The notes: a model not told the origin generated them from the sequence alone. Numbered from the stretch's first letter, positions 32,399-41,294 are shown. The stretch is DNA of 64,000 nucleotides from Tepidibacter hydrothermalis (GCF_029542625.1 NZ_CP120733.1:1550001-1614000), one strand, 5' to 3'. Translations and numbers: made by a program.

Positions 32399-33173
32399 AT
32401 TAAAAAAACCTCTTATCCACTGTATTACAAATCCCATTTCAATAAATGACTGTGCAAATATGGTTCTTGCTGTTGGTGCAAAACCCATTATGGCTGAGCA
32501 TCCTTTAGAGGTTTCTGAAATTACTCGTGTTTCTAAATCACTTGGGGTTAACCTTGGGAATATAACGGACAACAGAATGGAATCTATGTTGATTTCAGGT
32601 AAAGTAGCCTTTGAAAATAAAATTCCACAAGTAATTGACCTTGTAGGTGTGGGCTGCAGTAAACTTCGCTTAAATTATGCAAAAAAATTTATTTCAGAAT
32701 GTAATCCAAGTGTTATCAAGGGCAATATGTCTGAAATAAAAGCAGTATGCGGGATGAAAAGCAATTCAAAAGGAATTGATGTTGGAGCATGTGATATTGT
32801 AACAGAGCAAAATTCTGATGAAAGTATAGAAATGATGAAGGCATTGTCTTTAAGAACGGGTGCTGTTGTTGTAGCAACAGGAGTAATAGATATAATAACA
32901 GATGGTAATAATACATATTTAATAACAAATGGTTGTGAAATGCTTTCGATGATAACTGGGACAGGTTGTATGCTTACTGCGCTTATAGCAAGTTATATTT
33001 CTTATGGAAATATACTGGATGGAACTGTTCTTGCTACAACTCTTATGGGAATATGTGGTGAACTTTCTCAGCATGTTAAGGGAACTGGAAGTTTTAGAAC
33101 AGAGCTTATAGACAATATGTTTAGTATTTCTGATGATATGATAATAAAAAAAATACAATATAAATTAAAATGA
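32343..33173 (+). CDS. thiM: Hydroxyethylthiazole kinase
   Basis: 276 residues of the ribokinase-like ThiM family: PLIHCITNPISINDCANMVLAVGAKPIMAEHP at the start, IKGNMSEI, TGAVVVATGVID, NGCEMLSMITGTGCMLTAL (anion hole and catalytic Cys). It phosphorylates the thiazole alcohol taken up by ThiW. ATG 32343 has GGGGGGAAGAG upstream inside thiW; the longer TTG frame is not needed. The thiW-thiM pair forms a thiazole salvage operon. Confidence 0.95.
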   Translation: MTNQEITINNLLQIKQSIKLKKPLIHCITNPISINDCANMVLAVGAKPIMAEHPLEVSEITRVSKSLGVNLGNITDNRMESMLISGKVAFENKIPQVIDLVGVGCSKLRLNYAKKFISECNPSVIKGNMSEIKAVCGMKSNSKGIDVGACDIVTEQNSDESIEMMKALSLRTGAVVVATGVIDIITDGNNTYLITNGCEMLSMITGTGCMLTALIASYISYGNILDGTVLATTLMGICGELSQHVKGTGSFRTELIDNMFSISDDMIIKKIQYKLK

Positions 33174-33188
33174 AAAGATAAACCATAA

Positions 33189-33217
33189 CCCCTGCTTAAT
33201 TTAAGTAGGGGATTTTT
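33189..33217 (+). terminator. Terminator after thiM
   Basis: Arms CCCCTGCTTAA and TTAAGTAGGGG (one wobble pair) are followed by ATTTTT. Confidence 0.75.
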
Positions 33218-33409
33218 GAATTATAAGTGTTTTAAAATCACGGATTTTATTATGAGTATCACATACTTTAAGGTTCTTCTATAAACAAGAAAATTGCAAA
33301 TTTATATATTATATGTAAATATGATACAATTACATATAATATATAAATTTTCCTAATGTGTAAAGGTGCTAATATTATAATAAAATAAATATTGAAAGGA
33401 ATTTTGATT

Positions 33410-33847
33410 ATGAAAAAAGAAAAGCTTTATTTATATGATATAGATTGTAGTTATCCTGATTCTACATTTGAATTTACAGAAAATGGACAACTATATTTTT
33501 ACTATGAAGATAAAAAAGGTGAAGTACTAATAAACGATGTTAAAACGATTGAAATAAAAAATGAAGATGATAGAATTGAAATTAGTATAGATAATAAAGA
33601 AATATTATATATACCAAATACAATTTTACTACGAGTAACTGATAATAAGATATTTATACATACTTCAATATCATGTGATATGATGATGAAATATAAAAAG
33701 CAACAGGATATACTAGAAATATTAAAATACGTTAATGACATATATGATGAAGAAACTCTGGAGAAGAAAACTGATGAGGAAATGTTAAAAATTAAAAGAA
33801 AAGTTAAGCAGATTAAATATATATTTGATGAACTTAGAAATTTATAA
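33410..33847 (+). CDS. Hypothetical protein
   Basis: 145 residues, acidic and soluble. The first two-thirds alternate strand-like segments (LYLYDIDCSYPDSTFEFTENGQLYF, VKTIEIKNEDDRIEISID, ITI-like repeats) that could form a PH-like or small beta barrel. The C-terminal third is helical and charged (EETLEKKTDEEMLKIKRKVKQ). ATG 33410 follows AAAGGA. I do not recognise the family. Confidence 0.6.
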   Translation: MKKEKLYLYDIDCSYPDSTFEFTENGQLYFYYEDKKGEVLINDVKTIEIKNEDDRIEISIDNKEILYIPNTILLRVTDNKIFIHTSISCDMMMKYKKQQDILEILKYVNDIYDEETLEKKTDEEMLKIKRKVKQIKYIFDELRNL

Positions 33848-34152
33848 TATTAAAAATAGTGTTTACATTATTTATAAATGAATACGATTAAATTATACAA
33901 ATGTAGGTTTTAATCTTTTAAAATTTTATTATCATAAAAATTGTATGTAAGTTGAGTATGCGTTGATAGATATTTAAATGCAAAAAGTATTTCTTGGGAA
34001 ATAATATATAAATGCTTATTGATATAATTTATATAGATAGAACAAAAAAGTTATACAAGGATTTTTTATATTGACAATTTCTATACATATGATAATATAA
34101 AGAAGCTAATATATTTTATATTTAAGAATAAAAATTGAATGAATTTATATAA
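33848..34152. other. Gap holding the adenine riboswitch promoter
   Basis: It is AT-rich with no open frame. TTGACA at 34071-34076 and TAATAT at 34093-34098 (16-base spacer) form a usable promoter about 55 bases before the aptamer. Nothing else stands out. Confidence 0.5.
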
Positions 34153-34219
34153 CTTCGTATAACTCCATTAATATGGTATGGGGGTATCTACCGGGGACCA
34201 ATAATTCCTGCTTACGAAG
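34153..34219 (+). promoter_or_regulatory. Adenine-type purine riboswitch
   Basis: The 67-base aptamer aligns without gaps to the known add adenine aptamer from memory: P1 CTTCGTA/TACGAAG, J1/2 TATAA, loop TAATATGG, J2/3 GGTATCTACC, and J3/1 with T at position 74 (adenine-type). Changes are compensated in P1 (G19-C77) and P2 (C25-G45). One core base differs: A73 is C. The 3' side of P1 is also the 5' side of the terminator, so ligand binding should turn expression on. Confidence 0.92.
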
Positions 34220-34261
34220 AGAATATGTCATGCATATTTTCTTTGTAAGTGGGATTTTTTT
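34211..34261 (+). terminator. Riboswitch-controlled terminator
   Basis: CTTACGAAGAGAATATG and CATATTTTCTTTGTAAG form a long stem, then TGGGATTTTTTT. It shares CTTACGAAG with the aptamer P1, making the two folds exclusive. Confidence 0.88.
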
Positions 34262-34302
34262 ATATCTATTATTTGAAAACAATTTGAGAGGAGAACAGAA
34301 AT

Positions 34303-34848
34303 ATGAGAAAAGGAAAATTTATTAACACTTATTCAAAAATAAAATTTTGGCCTTTAGATCCAAGAATTGAAGAAATTAAAACTGTAGATATTGCACATGC
34401 ACTGTCGATGTTATGTAGAGCAAATGGACATTGTTGTCATTTTTATAGTGTGGCTCAGCATTCTATCAACTGTGCTTATGAAGCAAAAAATAGAGGATTA
34501 TCTGAAAAAATTCAGCTTGCATGTTTAATTCATGATGCATCAGAAGCATATATTTCGGATATTACAAGACCAGTTAAATATCTACTAAATGAATATTTAG
34601 AAATCGAAGAAAATTTACAAAAGGTGATACACAACGCATATGATATAGATGATTTAACACAAGAGGATATGCTACTGGTAAAAGAAATTGATGATGCAAT
34701 GCTTAACTATGAAATGGAAGTACTTTTAGATAATTATGGGATTAATAATCTTACTTTAACAAAAGAATATGATATTTCCTTTAGAATGATGGAAGAAGTG
34801 GAGAAAGAATTTATTGATACTGTCAATCAATTAATTAAAAACATCTAG
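34303..34848 (+). CDS. HD-domain phosphohydrolase (5'-nucleotidase-like)
   Basis: 181 residues with HD-domain metal motifs: CHFYSVAQHSINC (His), CLIHDASEAYISDITRP (HD) and VKEIDDAM (second Asp). The pattern is close to YfbR-like 5'-deoxynucleotidases. GAGAGGAG precedes the ATG. It lies directly behind an adenine riboswitch, which implies a role in purine nucleotide or deoxynucleotide balance. It is a single-gene unit. Confidence 0.87.
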   Translation: MRKGKFINTYSKIKFWPLDPRIEEIKTVDIAHALSMLCRANGHCCHFYSVAQHSINCAYEAKNRGLSEKIQLACLIHDASEAYISDITRPVKYLLNEYLEIEENLQKVIHNAYDIDDLTQEDMLLVKEIDDAMLNYEMEVLLDNYGINNLTLTKEYDISFRMMEEVEKEFIDTVNQLIKNI

Positions 34849-34945
34849 CCAATGTAATATATCCAACATATTTTATGGAAAATATTATATAATGAAATAT
34901 GTTACTTAAGTAAACGTATCATAAAAATACTATGGAGGTGTTATC

Positions 34946-35926
34946 ATGAAAACTATACAGAACCCTTGTATTAAACTTAAGGAGACTATCAATCATGAGG
35001 ATTATGAATTAATCAATAAGCTTCAAGAAGAATGTATTAAGGAAGATCAAATCGCTTTAAAACTAGAGCTTGATTATAAACTTGGAATTACTTCTGAAAG
35101 TAGTAAAATCTGTAGTATTCAAAAGATAAATGAATTTATGTACTTTGATGGGCAACAGATTATTGGATATATTGGGATTTGCAGGTTTGGAGGGGATAGA
35201 TCACCAATAGAAGTTAATGGCATGGTACATCCTGAATATAGACGACAAGGTGTTTTTAAGATATTAAGCGAATTAGTTATAGGAGAGTGGAAGCGAAGAA
35301 ATTCAGATAGTATGCTTCTACTAAGTGACAGAAAGTCAAACTCTGGGCAGCAATTTATCAAAGAAACTGGAGCACAGTACAAACATTCAGAATATGAAAT
35401 GTATTTGAAAGAAGATAATGTGAAATCACTTAAAAGGCAGTTGTGTGGGATTACTTTTAGAAAAGCTACCAATGAAGATGCTCTTGAAATTAATCGACAA
35501 AATAAGATTTACTTTAACGATGAATTTCAAGATTGTCAAGATACTCAAAATGATAATAATCTAGAGAGTACCTTAGAAAAATCGAAAACAATCATTTCAA
35601 ATGAAGATATGATACTACCACAAGAAGAAGAAAAAAAGGGTATGACAATTTATATTGCAGAAAAAGACCAAAAAATCATTGGAAAAGTGCATCTTCAATT
35701 GACTTGTGAAATTGGTGGTATTTATGGTCTCGGTGTATTACCTGAATATCGTAGAAAAGGGTTTGGACGAGAAATTCTAATGATGGCTATACAAAAGTTA
35801 AAAGAATTGAAGGTGAGTGGTGTTATGCTTCAAGTGGCTGCTGAAAATTCTAATGCTCTTAATCTTTATAAGTCTTGCGGCTTCATAGAGACATCAACAA
35901 TGGATTATTATGAAATCAAACAATAA
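34946..35926 (+). CDS. Tandem GNAT acetyltransferase
   Basis: 326 residues with two GNAT folds. The N-terminal domain has VNGMVHPEYRRQGVFKIL (acetyl-CoA loop) and the C-terminal domain has GLGVLPEYRRKGFGREIL followed by LQVAAENSNALNLYKSCGF. Acceptors may be small molecules or protein amines. ATGGAGGTG precedes the start. It is a single gene; the substrate is unknown. Confidence 0.9.
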   Translation: MKTIQNPCIKLKETINHEDYELINKLQEECIKEDQIALKLELDYKLGITSESSKICSIQKINEFMYFDGQQIIGYIGICRFGGDRSPIEVNGMVHPEYRRQGVFKILSELVIGEWKRRNSDSMLLLSDRKSNSGQQFIKETGAQYKHSEYEMYLKEDNVKSLKRQLCGITFRKATNEDALEINRQNKIYFNDEFQDCQDTQNDNNLESTLEKSKTIISNEDMILPQEEEKKGMTIYIAEKDQKIIGKVHLQLTCEIGGIYGLGVLPEYRRKGFGREILMMAIQKLKELKVSGVMLQVAAENSNALNLYKSCGFIETSTMDYYEIKQ

Positions 35927-36078
35927 GTCGCCAGTCCGATGGCTTAAATTGTAATATATACATAATCAATAATGAAATATTTTTATGTATTAAGTTGAAG
36001 TAAATATTTTGAATTTGTATCTTAATTTAAAAAAGTGTTACAATAAAAATAAATAATCTGAAAATATGAGGTGATAAT

Positions 36079-36453
36079 ATGGACTTGCAAAAGGTAAGAA
36101 AATATTTTTTAAGTAAACCACATACTGTGGAAGATATTCCATTTCGTATACCTGTTCCCGTTTTCAAGGTGGCAGATAAGATGTTTGGCTTGATTAATAT
36201 TCATGAGCCTGATAGAGAAAGTATTAATTTAAAATACCCAAAGGATAAAATATATGATTTGAGATCAGCTTTTGATGAAATTCAACCAGGATACCATATG
36301 AATAAGGATAATTGGAATACAGTATATTTAGATGGACAATTGGACGAGGATTTTATTTTTGAATTGATTGATATATCGTATGATTTGGTATTTAAATCAT
36401 TAACAAAAAAGAAACAAAAAGAAATGTCAGAAATAGTGGTTAAATCTTTGTAA
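36079..36453 (+). CDS. MmcQ/YjbR-like protein
   Basis: 124 residues with the YjbR/MmcQ pattern: VRKYFLSKPHTVEDIPF at the start, VFKVADKMFGLI, INLKYP, IQPGYHMNKDNWNTVYLDGQLDEDFI and late LVFKSLTKK. The fold resembles a DNA-binding CyaY-like domain and the function is poorly known. The start follows TGAGGTG. Confidence 0.85.
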   Translation: MDLQKVRKYFLSKPHTVEDIPFRIPVPVFKVADKMFGLINIHEPDRESINLKYPKDKIYDLRSAFDEIQPGYHMNKDNWNTVYLDGQLDEDFIFELIDISYDLVFKSLTKKKQKEMSEIVVKSL

Positions 36454-36650
36454 TAACTATACGTTTATGTATATGTGGAGATTAAAAGAGATGGGAGATG
36501 GTGATAAAAGTTTGGATACATACTGTGAAATTACATCTTGATAGTTATTCAATTCAAGAAGTACTTCCAATTTTAGTTTATTCGAGAAGGTAGCAAAGGA
36601 TGATATTAATATTGTGAACTAACTAAAGTTTATGAAACAGGAGGAAAATA

Positions 36651-38480
36651 ATGAAATTCAAAAAAATAATGATAATTGCAATCATAATGCTAATTTCATT
36701 TGCATCCGTTGGAAAAATGAGCTTTGCACAGCTTAAAGTTATAGGCAGTTATTCTAAATCTGAAAGGGAGGTTCTTTTTAATCCAGGACGTGGCAGTGTA
36801 TATTTAAGCGCATATGAAGTAAAGGGCAAAGACGGTCCTTTCATATGTATTGACGATTTGCAGGCACTCAATTTCACAAAAAAATGGAACGCCAAAAAGC
36901 GCCAGACAAGTTTTGACCTTAAAGTACATGAGTACCACTCAGATGAAATACTAGATTTTGAAGTAGACGGGAAGATACTCCAAAAGAACAAAGACTACCT
37001 ACAAAAAAATAAAAATCTATACAAAACTGATGTTAAGATATTTGTAAATGGAAGACAGGTGGAAAGCTATAATACTGACGGATATTCGCTTGTAAGTGTT
37101 AAAAGTCTTAAAAATATAGGTTTGGATAATTTTTTTATTTGGGACAATAGATTGAACATTAGTGGAAAACTTTATCCGATGGTAAGTGATTTTGGGGTTG
37201 GCCTTGTAGATATTCACGGCAATCTCATAGTTAAGCCAAACTATGATTCGATAGAGTTCTTTGGAGGAAATAATGACAGATACCTTGTTAAAAAAGACGG
37301 CAGATTTATGATAATAGACTCTAAAAATCAATTAATAGCAGATCTTTCATCATACAATTTTTCACCACGGTCTTATGCCTATTCTACAGAGAGGGGTTTA
37401 GTGATAATAAGTGATCCTGAAAACAACAGGATGGAACTTTTTAATTCGAGTGGAGACAGTGTAATGTCAGAAGATGAATACAAGGATTTTTATTTCGTGG
37501 GAGATAAGTATGTAGTAGGCCAAAAAATTGATGGTTCAAGACATATTTTCTTGATTGAAAATGAAAAGTTAACTCTGTTTACAGTGCTTCAAAAACCAGA
37601 AAAAGATTACTATAGAATTTCTGGCATCTTCGCTGATATGATCTTTGAAGGGACTGACTACGGCTGTCCTATCAATATATATGATTCAAAAGGCAAAAAG
37701 ATTCAAAATCCTGGTTATTCATATATATATCCATTCAACGGAAACTATGCAGTTGCATGGCTTCCAAGTAAACGTTTCACATTGGTGGACAAGGAACTTA
37801 ACAGGGTCACAGATATGGACTTTAAAGATGTTTCAAAAGTGGAAAATAATCTTTTCATATTCTTAAAGGATATAGATTATGATGGCGGTCGTAGCAGTAC
37901 AACTGGACTTGATGGAGCACTGTTTGGAATAGGGAGCCTAGGTGATGGAATAATAGTTCCTGCAGAGTACAAAAAGCTTAAAATTTATAATAATCTAATA
38001 AGGTTTTCAAAAGAAGGAGAGCTTTATGGAGTTATGGATAAATATGAAAATATAATATTAAAAGAAGAGTTTGATTCAATTCAAGTAATAGAAGATAAAA
38101 TATACGCACTAAAAGGAGAAAATCTATTTACTTATTCGCTTGATGGAATACTTAAAAACCAAGAAAAGTTTTCCGGGAAGGTTGAACTTAGAGATTCCAT
38201 AAAAAATTATGGCCAGTTCGTATCGGATACAATTCATTACGATTATCCTAAAGATCTTCCTAAAAGTGTATGGGATGATTACAGAGATGGCCTCTTTACA
38301 CAAGGAGATATAGACTTTTTTGAAGAAAACAACTACAGTAATCCAGAAACTCACTATGGATTTTCTACAGTGAAATACATGGTTACTAAAAAAGGCATAA
38401 GAATTCCATACTGTATAACTACAAGGGGAATGGTAGCACCGCCTCCAGATAATTTCTTCCCAACTTATTTAGAAAAATAG
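36651..38480 (+). CDS. Secreted WG-repeat-like protein with stalk-type N terminus
   Basis: 609 residues. A signal peptide (1-26) is followed by a copper-amine-oxidase-N-like segment (FICIDDLQALNFTKKWNAKKRQTSFDL), then repeated strand units of WG type (GLVDIHGNLIVKPNYDSIEFF, YLVKKDGRFMIID, LYGVMDKYENIILKEEFDSIQVI). It is probably an exported or surface binding protein with a beta-propeller-like body. AGGAGG precedes the ATG. Base use is visibly richer in G and C than its neighbours, suggesting a different origin. There is no enzyme motif. Confidence 0.75.
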   Translation: MKFKKIMIIAIIMLISFASVGKMSFAQLKVIGSYSKSEREVLFNPGRGSVYLSAYEVKGKDGPFICIDDLQALNFTKKWNAKKRQTSFDLKVHEYHSDEILDFEVDGKILQKNKDYLQKNKNLYKTDVKIFVNGRQVESYNTDGYSLVSVKSLKNIGLDNFFIWDNRLNISGKLYPMVSDFGVGLVDIHGNLIVKPNYDSIEFFGGNNDRYLVKKDGRFMIIDSKNQLIADLSSYNFSPRSYAYSTERGLVIISDPENNRMELFNSSGDSVMSEDEYKDFYFVGDKYVVGQKIDGSRHIFLIENEKLTLFTVLQKPEKDYYRISGIFADMIFEGTDYGCPINIYDSKGKKIQNPGYSYIYPFNGNYAVAWLPSKRFTLVDKELNRVTDMDFKDVSKVENNLFIFLKDIDYDGGRSSTTGLDGALFGIGSLGDGIIVPAEYKKLKIYNNLIRFSKEGELYGVMDKYENIILKEEFDSIQVIEDKIYALKGENLFTYSLDGILKNQEKFSGKVELRDSIKNYGQFVSDTIHYDYPKDLPKSVWDDYRDGLFTQGDIDFFEENNYSNPETHYGFSTVKYMVTKKGIRIPYCITTRGMVAPPPDNFFPTYLEK

Positions 38481-38484
38481 AATC

Positions 38485-38524
38485 AAAAAAGACCTAATCT
38501 TTTTAAGCAGATTAGGTCTTTTTT
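38485..38524. terminator. Bidirectional terminator
   Basis: A perfect 16-bp stem (AAAAAAGACCTAATCT and complement) lies between the convergent WG-repeat and NifX-like genes. Confidence 0.9.
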
Positions 38525-38543
38525 CAAAGCCGTTACTTTTAAT

Positions 38544-38900
38544 TTAGTTATGGCATTCATGTTCATGGCAAGAATCACCAGAATCAGAAACAATACCTTC
38601 AAGCCAATTCAGTGCAACAGTCTTAAGATCTCCAGAACATCCGCGTATTACTTCAATACCACAATTGTTTAACACACGTACGGCACCATCACCCATATTA
38701 CCTGCAAGCATAATTGATACACCTATATCTGATAAAATCTGTGCGATATTTGATTTGCAACCACAGCCTTCTGGTGATGAAATAGTTTCTTCAGAAAGTA
38801 TCTCCTTGTTATCCTTGTCAACTGTAAAAATAGTAAAGTATTCGCAGTGACCAAAATGATCGTCTATAAGATTTTGTCTAGATGGTAATGCAATTTTCAT
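38544..38900 (-). CDS. NifB/NifX-like iron-molybdenum cofactor family protein
   Basis: 118 residues of the dinitrogenase iron-molybdenum cofactor family: ALPSRQNLIDDHFGHCEYFTIF, GCGCKSNIAQILSDIGVSIMLAGNMGDGAVRVLNNCGIEVIRGCSG, then a His/Cys tail (CHEHECHN). Such stand-alone proteins bind iron-sulfur or metal clusters. No nitrogenase gene is nearby, so a more general cluster carrier is likely. AGGAGG precedes the ATG. Confidence 0.87.
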   Translation of the reverse strand: MKIALPSRQNLIDDHFGHCEYFTIFTVDKDNKEILSEETISSPEGCGCKSNIAQILSDIGVSIMLAGNMGDGAVRVLNNCGIEVIRGCSGDLKTVALNWLEGIVSDSGDSCHEHECHN

Positions 38901-39195
38901 ATAATTATTCCTCCTATAAAATAGTTAAATTAGCATGACGCACTTGTACAATTATTGGCATATGCTCTTTTATAAAAGAATATATAAGTATAAGATATAT
39001 GTCAAGAGTTAAATAGCTAATTTTGGTCATTTTAGAAAAAATATGTCATTTAATGATGATTTTATATAAGAAAAAGAATTTTTAAATTTAAGTATCAAAG
39101 AAGAATTTGCTGCTTATTTAGTGTCTGTTTGGAAAATTGGATAAGATATATAACGTTATATTTACATAAGTGGAGATTAAGAGAAGAATGTATTA
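38901..39195. other. AT-rich gap
   Basis: It holds the leader of the NifX-like gene on one side and the promoter region of the SASP gene on the other. Apart from the short AAATCTAAT direct repeat near 39227 (just beyond this stretch), I see no structure here. Confidence 0.5.
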
Positions 39196-39225
39196 GCATA
39201 ATAAAACAGATATTATTACATATAA
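39196..39225 (+). promoter_or_regulatory. Possible sigma-G promoter of SASP gene
   Basis: GCATA and CATATAA, 18 bases apart, approximate forespore sigma-G boxes, which is what an alpha/beta SASP gene normally uses. Confidence 0.45.
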
Positions 39226-39276
39226 TAAATCTAATAAATCTAATAATTAAAAATTAGATATAGAGGAGTGATATTT

Positions 39277-39462
39277 ATGGCAAATAAGAAAGTTGTTCCT
39301 GAAGCAAGGGCTGCACTTAATCAAATGAAACTCGAAGTAGCTAATGAATTAGGTTTGTCCAATTCTAATAATGAAGATAAAGGAAACTTAAGTGGTTATG
39401 TTGGGGGACATATGACTAAAAAGTTAGTTGAAATGGCAAAAAAACAAATGATTGAAAAATAA
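39277..39462 (+). CDS. Alpha/beta-type small acid-soluble spore protein
   Basis: 61 residues: PEARAALNQMKLEVANELGL (GPR protease site region) and GYVGGHMTKKLVEMAKKQM (DNA-binding C-terminal signature). It coats spore DNA and is degraded at germination. ATG 39277 follows GAGGAG. It is direct evidence that the organism forms spores. Confidence 0.95.
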   Translation: MANKKVVPEARAALNQMKLEVANELGLSNSNNEDKGNLSGYVGGHMTKKLVEMAKKQMIEK

Positions 39463-39540
39463 TATATTTATATTAAAGTAAAGAGCCATGGCTATAAGAA
39501 TAATATGGGTGAAATCTTTTTAAACAATAAAAATCTTTAC

Positions 39541-39594
39541 TAAACCTGCTTAATAGACATGATAAATAGTCTATTTATGTGGGTTTATTTTTTT
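39541..39594. terminator. Terminator between SASP and cupin genes
   Basis: AAACCTGC...AATAGAC pairs with GTCTATT...GGGTTTA around a loop, followed by TTTTTTTAAT. It is likely to work for both convergent genes. Confidence 0.65.
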
Positions 39595-39614
39595 AATAAA
39601 TAAATCTTTTGGTA

Positions 39615-40187
39615 TTAGTTACCGTAGTTTTCTTCAGCAGCCTGTGCAATTGCTTTTGTTTCATGAACTGTACCATATGGATGTTCAGGGGGTGCATAGA
39701 TAGCATATAATTTAAGTGGTTTATTACCTGTATTGATTACATTGTGCCATTTACCAGCAGGTATCATGATAGCAAAGTCATCATATACTTTTTTCTGATA
39801 ATCTAACTTATCTTTTTTATCACCCATTTGAACAAGTCCTTGGCCTTCTTCAATACGTATGAATTGATCACCTTTAGGATGAACTTCTAAACCTATCTCA
39901 TCCCCAGGATCGATGCTCATCAAGGTAACTTGCAAATTGTCTCCTGTCCATAAAGCGGTACGATAAGTATTGTTTTGCTTAGTAGCTTTTTCAATATCAA
40001 TCACAAATGGTTCTGGTCCATAATCTTTCAATTTAGTAAATTGCTTTGAAAAGTTTGGGTTATACATTTTATAGTTAACACAGTAAGGGTATGGATGCAT
40101 TTTATAAATATTATGCATATTGTGTAAGTTATACATAGGTGTGTTAATGTAGTGATGACATAGGTATGGATTATAAATATTATACAT
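39615..40187 (-). CDS. Cupin-domain protein with Tyr/His/Asn-rich N terminus
   Basis: 190 residues. The first 55 are unusually rich in Tyr, His, Asn, Pro and Met (MYNIYNPYLCHHYINTP...), like many spore coat proteins. The rest is a cupin barrel of the mannose-6-phosphate isomerase type II class (SIDPGDEIGLEVHPKGDQFIRIEEGQG, MIPAGKWHNVINTG) with its His/Glu metal ligands. AAAGGAG precedes ATG 40185-40187; the upstream frame is not needed. The coat association is an inference from composition and the neighbouring SASP gene. Confidence 0.78.
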   Translation of the reverse strand: MYNIYNPYLCHHYINTPMYNLHNMHNIYKMHPYPYCVNYKMYNPNFSKQFTKLKDYGPEPFVIDIEKATKQNNTYRTALWTGDNLQVTLMSIDPGDEIGLEVHPKGDQFIRIEEGQGLVQMGDKKDKLDYQKKVYDDFAIMIPAGKWHNVINTGNKPLKLYAIYAPPEHPYGTVHETKAIAQAAEENYGN

Positions 40188-40330
40188 TCTACTTGCTCCT
40201 TTCATATCAGTATAAATTATCATATGCTTATAATTAGAGAATGTGATTGTATTGAAAGAAATGCATCAAAAATGTAATAAAGTATAAGGAAAGATTTAGA
40301 TATAGATAAGGTGCGATGTTTATCTTATAA

Positions 40331-40378
40331 AAAAAACTAATTTAGATAGAGTAAGACTCTATCTAAATTAGTTTTTTA
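40331..40378. terminator. Terminator between cupin and ECF S genes
   Basis: A perfect 22-bp stem (arm ends AAAAAACTAATTTAGAT) with a 3-base loop. It overlaps the end of the ECF S gene on the minus strand and serves it. Confidence 0.88.
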
Positions 40379-40906
40379 TCTTGCTATTATGAAACTCTTT
40401 ATTTTAAATAAAAATCTATCCAATACAAGACTTATTGTAATAAATTGAACAGGAATCATAATTATAGTTTTAATTATGCGAGTAGGAAGTAATGCTATAT
40501 ATCCTTTACCCATAAGTATTGATAGCCACAAAGTATCTAGACCTAAGTTAAGCAAAATACAGACTATTAAAACTGATATAAATAGTCTTTTATGTGACTT
40601 AGGCTTGTTGTGAAGTAAAATACCATAAGTAAATCCTGTAAGAAATGCAGTTAATGTAAAACCAGGAAAATAAGTTCCAGTTGGGAATAAAATAAATCCA
40701 ATAAGGTCTGCTATAGCAGCTGCAATTCCTCCTATCCAAGGTCCATACAATATTGAAGTTAGAGCTAGTGGTAAAAAACCAAAACCTATTCTAACTATTG
40801 GGGTATGAATGGACATAAACCTTGTTAATATAACTTGTAAGGCTATTAAAAGTCCAAGTTCAGTGATTATCTTTGCATTAAGTTTTTTATTTTCTTGATT
40901 ACTCAT
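40376..40906 (-). CDS. Folate-type ECF transporter S component
   Basis: 176 residues with six membrane helices. The pattern LGLLIALQVILTRF, IRIGFGFLPLALTSILYGPWIGGIAAAIADLIGFILFPTGTYFPGFTLTAFLTGFTYG is that of the folate-family S components. It needs the shared EcfTA module encoded elsewhere. No THF riboswitch was found upstream, only a TGTGCA hairpin. The substrate is likely folate, inferred from family. Confidence 0.87.
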   Translation of the reverse strand: MSNQENKKLNAKIITELGLLIALQVILTRFMSIHTPIVRIGFGFLPLALTSILYGPWIGGIAAAIADLIGFILFPTGTYFPGFTLTAFLTGFTYGILLHNKPKSHKRLFISVLIVCILLNLGLDTLWLSILMGKGYIALLPTRIIKTIIMIPVQFITISLVLDRFLFKIKSFIIAR

Positions 40907-41265
40907 AAAATCACCCTATTCATTAGTAATTGTGTGCATTTGCACATGAAAAAAATGGAATAATTAAATAAATATGTAAGAAGTTTGTAATGAAATTATA
41001 ACATAATTACATTGGCTTGTCAAAAAAATATCAAATTGATATTTTTAATTAATCTTGAAATATTCTTTTTATTATATTTTAAACTTATAGTTAGGTCAAT
41101 TATTTTTTATACATTTTAAAATCTGACTTATTAGAAACTGAAGAGATAAATATATTGGAGTTACTAAAAAGCTGTTAGAATTTAAAAGAGTTTAAATCTA
41201 AAGAGAATATATGGTATCAAAAACATCATATTGTATAATATTTTTGTATATATAGCTAATAGATA
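40907..41265. other. Gap before the siderophore operon
   Basis: AT-rich, no open frame. It separates the divergent ECF S gene from the siderophore operon. A TGTGCA-AA-TGCACA-type palindrome (about 40933-40946) sits just upstream of the ECF S gene. Confidence 0.5.
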
Positions 41266-41294
41266 TTGAAAGTTATTCTCAATTATGGTATATT
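41266..41294 (+). promoter_or_regulatory. Promoter of the siderophore operon
   Basis: TTGAAA (41266-41271) and TATATT (41289-41294) have exactly 17 bases between them. They lie about 40 bases before the first gene and are overlapped by a Fur-like box. Confidence 0.8.
41267..41281. promoter_or_regulatory. Fur-box-like operator
   Basis: TGAAAGTTATTCTCA matches 11 of 14 defined positions of the 7-1-7 Fur box TGATAAT-N-ATTATCA. It covers the -35 box and most of the spacer, so Fe-loaded Fur would block transcription. Confidence 0.65.

Noticed and set aside
36498-36593. 31-codon frame MVIKVWIH... with a weak GGGAG upstream
   Set aside because: It is short, with no homologue I recognise and no terminator; it may be a decayed fragment but cannot be supported as a gene.
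39227-39250. Short direct repeat AAATCTAAT as a repeat array or origin element
   Set aside because: Only two copies in very AT-rich DNA; not CRISPR-like and not iteron-like.
40907-40990. THF riboswitch before the folate-type ECF S gene
   Set aside because: The minus-strand leader lacks the conserved THF core; only a TGTGCA palindrome is present.
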